A stretch of DNA of 64,000 nt from Allonocardiopsis opalescens (GTDB taxonomy: Bacteria; Actinomycetota; Actinomycetes; Streptosporangiales; Streptosporangiaceae), in NCBI RefSeq assembly GCF_003002095.1, contig NZ_PVZC01000004.1, positions 124,001-188,000 of the forward strand, written 5' to 3'. A program made the translations under genes and the position numbers. How positions within the stretch are numbered: position 1 is the first letter of the stretch; every line of letters starts with the position of its first letter. Shown here piece by piece: positions 57,722 to 64,000 of the stretch. Below the pieces are notes generated by a model that did not search any database, had not been told where the DNA came from, and saw nothing but the letters and a program-made list of their open reading frames with translations.

Positions 57722-59766
57722 CGCTCACCCTCCTCGAAGCCCGCCGGCCCGTCCGCGGCAGGCGCGTCGAGCACGGCCAGCACGGCGCCCGCGCCCACCT
57801 GCGCGCCCGGCCCGGCGTACAGCTCGCGCACCCGCCCGGCCGCAGGGGCGGCCACCGGGTGCTCCATCTTCATCGCCTCCAGCACCAGCAGCGGCTGCCC
57901 GGCCGCGACCGCCTCACCGACGGACACCAGCACCCGCGCCACCGAGCCCGGCATCGGCGCCAGCAGCGAACCCGGGTCGCGCGCCGGCTCCGGCTCCGGC
58001 AGCCTCGGCAGCGGCCGCAGCGCGACGGCGCCCGACGCCGTGTCGACCCACACCTCGGTGCCGCCGCCGGGCGAGGCATGGTGCGCCACGGCGAAGGTCT
58101 GCCTGACCCCGGCGCACTCCAGCACCACGCTGTGCTCGTCCGCGCCGGTGCGGACCACGCCCGCCGGTCGCACCTCGCCATACCCGTCCGCGGCCGTTCC
58201 GTCCCGGGTCGACCGGTATCGGACCTCGATCCGCCCGGTGGGGCCGTCGAAGGCCCGGCACTGCGGGGCCGACACCACATTGCGCCAGCCGCCGGGCAGG
58301 GTGCCCAGCGCCCCCGCCGCGGCCCGCTCCCGGTCGGCCGCGGCCAGCGCTGCGGCCAGCGCGGCCAGCCGCACCGTCTCGCCGTCGGCCAGCGGGGCGC
58401 TGAGCCCGGCCAGCTCGGGCCCCTCCAGGAATCCGGTGTCGACGCCGCCCGCGCGCATCACGGGGTGGCGCAGCAGCCGCACCAGCACGTCCCGGTTGGT
58501 GGCGGGGCCGTGGACGCGGGCGCCCGCCAGCGCCGCGGCCAGCCGGCGCAGTGCCGTGGGCCGGTCCGGCGCCCAGGCGACGACCTTGGCCAGCATCGGG
58601 TCGTAGTGCGTCGGCACCACCGATCCGCTGACCACCCCCGCGTCCACCCGCAGCGTGGCGGTGCCCGAATCCGCGGGCGCGACCGCGAACCCGGCGTCGG
58701 CGCCGGGCACCTCGAAGCGGTGCAGCGGCCCGGCCGCGGGACGCCAGCCCGCCGCCGGGTCCTCGGCGTACAGCCGCGCCTCCACCGCGTGCCCGTGCGG
58801 CCGCGGCGGCTCCGCGGGCAGCCGGGCGCCCTCTGCGATCCGCAGCTGCCAGGCGACCAGGTCCAGCCGGTAGCGCGCCTCGGTGACGGGGTGCTCCACC
58901 TGGAGCCGGGTGTTGACCTCCAGGAAGTACAGGCCGGGGTCGGCCGGGTCGCCGCCGAGCAGGAACTCCACCGTGCCCGCCCCGACATAGCCGATGGCGC
59001 GGGCCGCCCGCACCGCCGCCTCGCACAGCCGCTCCCGCAGCGCGGGGCCGACGGCGGGCGAGGGCGACTCCTCCACGACCTTCTGGTGCCGCCGCTGCGC
59101 CGAGCACTCGCGCTCGCCGAGCGTCCACACGGTGCCGTGCGCGTCGGCGAGCACCTGCACCTCGACGTGGCGCGCCGGGCGCAGCAGGGGTTCGCAGAAC
59201 ACCGATCCGTCGCCGAAGGCCGACTCCGCCTCGCGCCGCGCGGAGCCGACCGCGGCGGGCAGCGCCGCGGGTTCGGCCACGGCCCGCATGCCGCGGCCGC
59301 CACCGCCCGCCGCGGCTTTCACCAGCAGCGGGAAGTCGGCCTCCGTGACCGCGGCCGGGTCCAGTTCTGGCAGGACGGGGACGCCGGCATCGCGCATCGC
59401 CTTCTTGGCGGCGCGTTTGTCCGCCATCGCCGCGATCGCCTCCGGCGGCGGCCCCACCCAGGTGAGGCCCGCTTCGGCGACGGCTCGGGCGAAGGCCGCG
59501 CTCTCGGACAGGAAGCCGTAGCCGGGGTGCACGGCGTCGGCTCCCGACGCCCGCGCGGCCGCGACGAGCGCGTCGGAGCGCAGGTAGGTGTCGGCGGGGG
59601 CGCCGCCGGGCAGCCGCACCGCCCGGTCGGCCTCGGCGACGTGCGGGGCGCCGGCGTCGGGGTCGGCGTAGACCGCGACGGTCTGGACGCCGAGGGCGGC
59701 GGCGCTGCGCAGTACCCGCCGGGCGATCTCGCCCCGGTTGGCGACGAGCAGCCGGTCGATGGTCAC
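57718..59766 (-). CDS. acyl-CoA carboxylase alpha subunit (biotin carboxylase and carrier)
   Basis: A 682-residue biotin-dependent carboxylase alpha chain. Residues 1-115 are the biotin carboxylase N-domain (IDRLLVANRGEIARRVLRSA), followed by an ATP-grasp domain (KAAAGGGGRGM; FLEVNTRLQVEHPVTE) and the C-domain (HAVEARLYAEDP). A middle segment (about 450-590) probably holds the beta-subunit docking region. The C-terminal biotinyl domain has VLEAMKMEHPV with the modified Lys. Start GTG 59766 has GAGGAAGGA upstream. It carboxylates biotin with ATP and bicarbonate; the partner beta subunit follows on the 5' side of this gene in transcription. Confidence 0.92.
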   Translation of the reverse strand: MTIDRLLVANRGEIARRVLRSAAALGVQTVAVYADPDAGAPHVAEADRAVRLPGGAPADTYLRSDALVAAARASGADAVHPGYGFLSESAAFARAVAEAGLTWVGPPPEAIAAMADKRAAKKAMRDAGVPVLPELDPAAVTEADFPLLVKAAAGGGGRGMRAVAEPAALPAAVGSARREAESAFGDGSVFCEPLLRPARHVEVQVLADAHGTVWTLGERECSAQRRHQKVVEESPSPAVGPALRERLCEAAVRAARAIGYVGAGTVEFLLGGDPADPGLYFLEVNTRLQVEHPVTEARYRLDLVAWQLRIAEGARLPAEPPRPHGHAVEARLYAEDPAAGWRPAAGPLHRFEVPGADAGFAVAPADSGTATLRVDAGVVSGSVVPTHYDPMLAKVVAWAPDRPTALRRLAAALAGARVHGPATNRDVLVRLLRHPVMRAGGVDTGFLEGPELAGLSAPLADGETVRLAALAAALAAADRERAAAGALGTLPGGWRNVVSAPQCRAFDGPTGRIEVRYRSTRDGTAADGYGEVRPAGVVRTGADEHSVVLECAGVRQTFAVAHHASPGGGTEVWVDTASGAVALRPLPRLPEPEPARDPGSLLAPMPGSVARVLVSVGEAVAAGQPLLVLEAMKMEHPVAAPAAGRVRELYAGPGAQVGAGAVLAVLDAPAADGPAGFEEGER

Positions 59767-59848
59767 GGGGGTGGTCCTTCCTCGGCCGCGTTGGGCCGCC
59801 TGCCGGTGCCTTGCCGCGCTGCCGCCCGGGCGCACCGGGCGGCAGCGC

Positions 59849-61486
59849 TCACATCCGGAACACGCCGAAGCCCTGGGCGCCCTCGACAGGCGCGCCGTGC
59901 ACGGCCGACAGAGCCATGCCCAGCACGGTCCTGGTGTCCCTGGGGTCGATCACGCCGTCGTCGTAGAGCCGCCCGGACAGGAAGAAGGCGTCGGACTCCG
60001 CCTCCACCTGGGCCTCGACGGCGGCGCGCATGGCCGCGTCGGCCTCCTCGTCGTAGGGGCGGCCGCGCGCGGCCGCCGCCTGCCGTCCGACGATGGACAG
60101 CACCCCGGCGAGCTGGGCCGGCCCCATCACCGCCGATCTGGCGCCCGGCCAGCTGAACAGGAAGCGGGGGTCGTAGGCGCGGCCGCACATGCCGTAGTTG
60201 CCCGCGCCGTAGGAGGCGCCCATGACCAGGGTGATGTGCGGGACGGTGCTGTTGGCGACGGCGTTGATCATCATGGCGCCGTGCTTGATGATGCCCTCCT
60301 GCTCGTAGCGGGTGCCGACCATGTAGCCGGTGGTGTTCTGCAGGAACAGCAGCGGGGTCGCGGACCGGTTGGCGAGCTGGATGAACTGGGCCGCCTTGCG
60401 CGCCTCGTCGCTGAAGAGCACGCCCTGGGCGTTGGCGAGGATGCCGACCGGGTACCCGTGCAGATGCGCCCAGCCGGTGACCAGGCTGGGGCCGTACAGC
60501 GGCTTGAACTCGGCGAAGGCGGAGCCGTCGGCGATGCGCGCGATCACCTCGCGCGGGTCGAACGGGACCTTCAGATCCTCGGGGATCAGGCCGAGCAGCT
60601 CCTCGGGGTCGTAGCGCGGCTCCCGCGCGGGGCGGGAGGGGCCGGGGCCGGCCTTGCGGTGGTTCAGGGAGGCGACGATCCGCCGGCCGATCCGCAGGGC
60701 GTCGTACTCGTCGGCGGCGAGGTGGTCGGCCAGTCCGGAGGTGCGGGCATGCATCCCGGCGCCGCCCAGCGCCTCCTCGTCGGCCCGCTCGCCCGTCGCC
60801 ATCGCGACCAGCGGCGGGCCGCCGAGGAAGACGCGGGCGCGCTCGTCGACCATGACGACGTGGTCGCTCAGCCCCGGCACGTAGGCGCCGCCCGCGGTGG
60901 CGGTGCCGAAGACCAGCGCGACGGTGGGGATTCCGGCCGCCGACAGCCGGGTGAGGTCGCGGAAGAGCCGGCCGCCCGGGATGAAGACCTCCTTCTGGCC
61001 CGCCAGGTCGGCGCCGCCGGACTCCACCAGGCTGATCAGCGGCAGCCGGTTGGCCAGGGCGATCTCGTCGGCGCGCAGCAGTTTGCGCAGCGTCCACGGG
61101 TTGCTGGCGCCGCCGCGCACGGTGGGGTCGTTGGCGCAGATGACGCACTCGACGCCGGAGACCACGCCGATGCCGGTGACCGCGCTGGCGCCGACCGGGT
61201 ACTCGGTGCCCCAGGCGGCCAGCGGGGACAGCTCCAGGAAGGGGGAGTCGGGGTCGACCAGCAGTTCGATGCGCTCGCGCGGCAGCAGCCTGCCCCGGGC
61301 GCGGTGCCGGTCGGTGTACTTGGGGCCGCCGCCCGCGACAGCCTTGGCCTGCTCGCGTTCGAGGGCCGCGATCCGCTCCAGCTGCGCGGCGCGCCGGGCG
61401 GCGTACTCGGCGCCGGAGGTGTCCAGCGCACTGGCCAGCCGCTCGCCGGCGTCCACCGCGCCGATCCCGTCAAGTCCGTCGTCCAC
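59849..61486 (-). CDS. acyl-CoA carboxylase beta subunit (carboxyltransferase)
   Basis: A 545-residue carboxyltransferase of the methylcrotonyl/geranyl-CoA carboxylase beta type. Key elements: the biotin-binding RGGASNPWTLRKLLRADEIA, the acyl-CoA site GTATAGGAYVPGLSDHVVMV, the MCC-like NTTGYMVGTRYEQEGIIKHG, MGASYGAGNYGMCGRAYDPRFLF, and the ARSAVMGPAQLAGVL stretch. It transfers CO2 from carboxybiotin to a branched unsaturated acyl-CoA. GTG 61486 is chosen because GGAAGGA lies 6 nt upstream; a GTG at 61516 and the longer frame lack this. It lies between the AtuA gene and the alpha subunit on the same strand. Confidence 0.91.
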   Translation of the reverse strand: MDDGLDGIGAVDAGERLASALDTSGAEYAARRAAQLERIAALEREQAKAVAGGGPKYTDRHRARGRLLPRERIELLVDPDSPFLELSPLAAWGTEYPVGASAVTGIGVVSGVECVICANDPTVRGGASNPWTLRKLLRADEIALANRLPLISLVESGGADLAGQKEVFIPGGRLFRDLTRLSAAGIPTVALVFGTATAGGAYVPGLSDHVVMVDERARVFLGGPPLVAMATGERADEEALGGAGMHARTSGLADHLAADEYDALRIGRRIVASLNHRKAGPGPSRPAREPRYDPEELLGLIPEDLKVPFDPREVIARIADGSAFAEFKPLYGPSLVTGWAHLHGYPVGILANAQGVLFSDEARKAAQFIQLANRSATPLLFLQNTTGYMVGTRYEQEGIIKHGAMMINAVANSTVPHITLVMGASYGAGNYGMCGRAYDPRFLFSWPGARSAVMGPAQLAGVLSIVGRQAAAARGRPYDEEADAAMRAAVEAQVEAESDAFFLSGRLYDDGVIDPRDTRTVLGMALSAVHGAPVEGAQGFGVFRM

Positions 61487-61680
61487 AGGCGGTCCTTCCC
61501 GGACGGAGTCGTCCACAATCGGCGGCTGCGCCTCGCCCGGCGCACGCCCGGTACGAGATGATGGGTGTCGGGGAGGCCCCCAGGGTGGGCGGGGGTAGGT
61601 CTTCTCAGGGCACGCCGCCGGCGCGACGGGGGAAGGCCGGGGGAGGCCGCGGCCCGGGAGGGGCCGCGCGGCGCCCGGGG

Positions 61681-63402
61681 TCATCCCGGTTCCAGCAGCT
61701 CGACCGGCACGTCCACGGTCTGGGCGCGCAGCCACTCCGCCACCCCCTTGGCCTGCGGGTCGAAGCGGCTGGTGGCGGCGACGCCCTCGCCGAGCAGGCC
61801 CTCCAGTACGAAGGACAGCGCGCGCAGCTTCGGCAGCCGGTACCGGCGCACCGGCAGGCCGGCCGTCTCGGGCAGCAGTTCGCGCAGCCGGTCCGCGGTC
61901 AGGGTGCGGTCCAGCCAGGCCCAGCCCGGATCGTCACGCGCCCACACCCCGAGGGTGGCGTCGCCGCCCTTGTCGCCGCTGCGCGCACCGAGCACCGCGC
62001 CGAGCGGCGCCGGGCGCACCGGGCCCGGCTCACCGGGCGGGGCGGGCGCCGCCTCATCGGGCACTTCGGCGAGCGCCAGCACCGGCCCGTCCGCGGGCAC
62101 CGCCAGCCGCTCGCCGCCGGGCAGCACCACCTCCTGGCGCACCTCGGCCCGGTCCACGTGCGCGGCCGAGAACACCCCGTACGGCGAGCCCCGCCCCGGC
62201 GGGGCGGTCAGGTGGCAGCCGGGGTAGGAGGCCAGCGCCAGCTCGACCAGGGCCGAGCTGAAGGCGCGGCCCACCCGCTCGGCGTCGGGGTCGGCGGCCA
62301 CCACCCGCAGCAGCGCGCTGTGCTCCTGCTCGGTGCGGGCCGACGCCCGGTCGGTGCGGGCCAGCCGCCACTCCAGCCGCCTCGGCCGCGCGGCGCCGAG
62401 CGCCGCCTCGGCCTGCGCCCGCACCAGCGCGGCCTTCGCCTCGATGTCGAGCCCGGTCAGCACGAAGGTCACCTCGTTGCGGAAGCCGGCCAGGCGGTTC
62501 ACCCCCACCTTCACCGCCGGCGGCGGCGGCTCGCCGCGGGCGCCCGACAGCCGCACCCGGTCCGGGCCGGCGGCCTCCAGCCGGACCGTGTCGAAACGCG
62601 CGGTGACATCGGGCCCGGCGTAGCGCGGCCCGGTGATCTCGTACAGCAGCTGCGCGGTGACCGTGCCGACGGTGACCGCCCCGCCGGTGCCGGGATGCTT
62701 GGTGATGACGGCCGAGCCGTCGGCGTCCACCTCGGCCAGCGGGAAGCCCGGGCTGGTCAGGTCGTGCCCGGCCGCGAGCAGTTCGGTGAAGAAGGCGTAG
62801 TTGCCGCCCGTGGCCTGGGTGCCGCACTCCAGCACGTGCCCGGCCGCCGTCGCACCGGCCAGCGCGTCGAAGTCGTCGCGCGCCCAGCCGAAGTGCGCCG
62901 CCGCCGGGCCGGCCACCAGCGACGCGTCGGTGACCCTGCCGGTCACCACCACCTCGGCGCCGCGCCGCAGCGCCTCGGCGATGCCCCACCCGCCCAGGTA
63001 GGCGTTGGCGGTGACCGCGCCGGGGAAGCCGAGCGCCTCGGCCCGGTGCAGCAATTCGTCGCCGGTCACGTACGCCACCCGCACCGGCAGGCCGCGCCGC
63101 TCGGCCAGCCGCCGCAGCGCCGCCGCCAGCCCGGCCGGGTTCAGGCCGCCCGCGTTGCTGACGATCCGCACGCCGCGCTCGGCGGCCAGCGCGAGGGAGT
63201 CCTCCATCTGCCGCAGGAAGGTGGCGGCGTAGCCGCGGCCGGGGTCGGCCAGTCGGTCGCGGCCCAGGATCAGCATGGTCAGCTCGGCCAGGTAGTCGCC
63301 GGTGAGCACGTCGAGCGGGCCGTCGGCCAGCATCTCGCGGACCGCGCCGAGCCGGTCGCCGTAGAAGCCGGAGGCGTTGCCGATCCGCAGCGGCGCGCTC
63401 AC
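61681..63402 (-). CDS. AtuA-type (DUF1446) protein
   Basis: A 573-residue protein of the acyclic terpene utilisation AtuA family (DUF1446). The start IGNASGFYGDRLGAVREML is a strong match, as are GDYLAELTMLILGRD, RIVSNAGGLNPAGLAAAL, RVTDASLVAGPAAAHFGW and the C-terminal ARSGDKGGDATLGVWARDD segment. AtuA is needed for citronellol/geraniol degradation in Pseudomonas, but its reaction is not known. GTG 63402 overlaps the end of the TetR gene by GTGA. The following carboxylase and dehydrogenase genes support a terpene- or leucine-type acyl-CoA pathway. Confidence 0.9.
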   Translation of the reverse strand: MSAPLRIGNASGFYGDRLGAVREMLADGPLDVLTGDYLAELTMLILGRDRLADPGRGYAATFLRQMEDSLALAAERGVRIVSNAGGLNPAGLAAALRRLAERRGLPVRVAYVTGDELLHRAEALGFPGAVTANAYLGGWGIAEALRRGAEVVVTGRVTDASLVAGPAAAHFGWARDDFDALAGATAAGHVLECGTQATGGNYAFFTELLAAGHDLTSPGFPLAEVDADGSAVITKHPGTGGAVTVGTVTAQLLYEITGPRYAGPDVTARFDTVRLEAAGPDRVRLSGARGEPPPPAVKVGVNRLAGFRNEVTFVLTGLDIEAKAALVRAQAEAALGAARPRRLEWRLARTDRASARTEQEHSALLRVVAADPDAERVGRAFSSALVELALASYPGCHLTAPPGRGSPYGVFSAAHVDRAEVRQEVVLPGGERLAVPADGPVLALAEVPDEAAPAPPGEPGPVRPAPLGAVLGARSGDKGGDATLGVWARDDPGWAWLDRTLTADRLRELLPETAGLPVRRYRLPKLRALSFVLEGLLGEGVAATSRFDPQAKGVAEWLRAQTVDVPVELLEPG

Positions 63403-64000
63403 CGGGGCGACCCCGTGCCCGGGCCGCGCAGCGCCGTGTCGAGCATGGCCGCCCACTGGCGCAGGATCCGCGCCCGGCGGGCGCCGTCGTCGGTGAGCTG
63501 GTCGGCCAGGGCCAGGCCGCGCACCAGGTCCAGGGTGGCCTGGACCGCCTCGCGCACACCGGGCCGCGACTCGTCGGCGCCCAGCAGTTCGACGGCCAGC
63601 AGGTGCGTCTCGCGGCCCAGCCGGTTCTCCAGCGGCACCACCAGCTCGCGCAGCGCGGCGTCGGTGCGCGCCGCCACCCACAGCTCCAGGGCGGCGGTGA
63701 AGGCGGGGCCGGTGAACAGCTCGGCCAGCAGGTCCAGCGCGGCCCCGGTGCCGGGCCGGCCGCCGGGCAGCCCGGCGGCACGGCGGCGCAGATCGTCGGC
63801 GCGCACCCGGCCGATGTGCTCGACGGCCGCGGCGACCAGCTCGCCCCTGGTGCGGAAGTGGTGCAGCTGCGCCCCCCTGGACACCCCGGCCCGGTCGGCC
63901 ACCACGGTGGTGGTGGTCCCGGCCCAGCCCCGCTCGACCAGGCACTCCACCGTCGCCTCCATCAGCCGCAGCCGGGTCAGCCTGCTGCGCTGCTGCTGCG
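63399..64000 (-). CDS. TetR-family transcriptional regulator, 5' end cut
   Basis: A TetR repressor whose start lies beyond the right edge: the frame continues past ATG 63962 to 64000 with RSRLTRLRLMEATVEC, typical TetR N-terminal sequence. Its helix-turn-helix is TTVVADRAGVSRGAQLHHFRTRGEL, and the C-terminal ligand-binding domain is helical. It overlaps the AtuA gene by 4 bp, so it leads the operon and probably represses it until an acyl-CoA or terpenoid ligand appears. The exact N-terminus cannot be seen. Confidence 0.88.
   Translation of the reverse strand, partial: QQQRSRLTRLRLMEATVECLVERGWAGTTTTVVADRAGVSRGAQLHHFRTRGELVAAAVEHIGRVRADDLRRRAAGLPGGRPGTGAALDLLAELFTGPAFTAALELWVAARTDAALRELVVPLENRLGRETHLLAVELLGADESRPGVREAVQATLDLVRGLALADQLTDDGARRARILRQWAAMLDTALRGPGTGSPR

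Noticed and set aside
61479-61518. Two TCGTCCACA near-matches to DnaA boxes in the carboxylase beta start region
   Set aside because: Both are one base off the consensus and arise from GTG-GAC-GAC codons (Val-Asp-Asp) around the start, so chance is likely.

Overview
The window is about 64 kb of very GC-rich DNA with actinobacterial marker genes: a mycothiol ligase (mshC), a WhiB regulator, an ANTAR response regulator next to pyruvate kinase, a PAC2 protein and ABC-F/AI-2E/CstA membrane proteins. From memory, the gene orders pyk-pdtaR-liv and mshC-PAC2-metH resemble those of Streptomyces and Nocardiopsaceae. The Flp-pilin-like leader on a secreted nuclease and the unusual operon at 11-24 kb fit a filamentous actinomycete such as a Nocardiopsis or Streptomonospora relative. 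This placement is inference; there is no rRNA in the window.

Layout. 0-8 kb: the end of pyk, a DUF1266 membrane protein, a LAGLIDADG/HTH gene beside tRNA-Leu(CAA), pdtaR, and a branched-chain amino-acid ABC transporter (livHMGF) whose LivH carries an extra secreted N-terminal domain and which has no binding-protein gene nearby. 8-10.7 kb: a TANGO2-like NRDE protein, mshC and a small ABATE protein. 11-24.1 kb: a six-gene, one-direction operon encoding a MIDAS-containing vWA membrane protein, a tubulin-like protein, a large four-helix membrane protein, a membrane-anchored degenerate kinase, a GAP1-like/GTPase fusion and a second GAP1-like membrane protein. This is the most interesting system here: a probable envelope-associated GTPase/tubulin assembly, placed between mshC and the PAC2-metH genes. 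24.1-30 kb: PAC2, metH, a HAD phosphatase and a small membrane protein. 30.5-36.6 kb: a peptide ABC transporter in the order dppC-dppA-dppB-dppDF, with the two ATPases fused. 36.6-44.5 kb: a ThrE exporter, a small membrane protein, a Fe-S RecB-type nuclease, WhiB, an MBL-fold protein, YccF, and CstA with YbdD. 44.5-50.2 kb: an AI-2E family exporter, a NarL-type two-component system with two matching palindromic sites, a peptidoglycan-binding-like protein and an ABC-F ATPase. 50.5-56 kb: a small HTH protein, an enoyl-CoA hydratase, a PPOX/F420 protein, a DEAD-box helicase with a long leader, and a pilin-leader HNH nuclease. 56.5-64 kb, all leftward: a TetR regulator, AtuA/DUF1446, an acyl-CoA carboxylase (beta and biotin-carrying alpha subunits) and an acyl-CoA dehydrogenase. 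Together these last genes look like a catabolic operon for leucine-type or acyclic-terpene acyl-CoAs.

Several genes (pdtaR, mshC, the ABATE gene, metH, the 29.5-kb membrane protein, the histidine kinase, the HNH nuclease) have a TANNNT-like hexamer 6-8 nt before the start codon and no good Shine-Dalgarno. They are probably transcribed without leaders. Many convergent gene pairs are separated by strong GC hairpins. No rRNA, CRISPR array, insertion sequence or prophage was seen.
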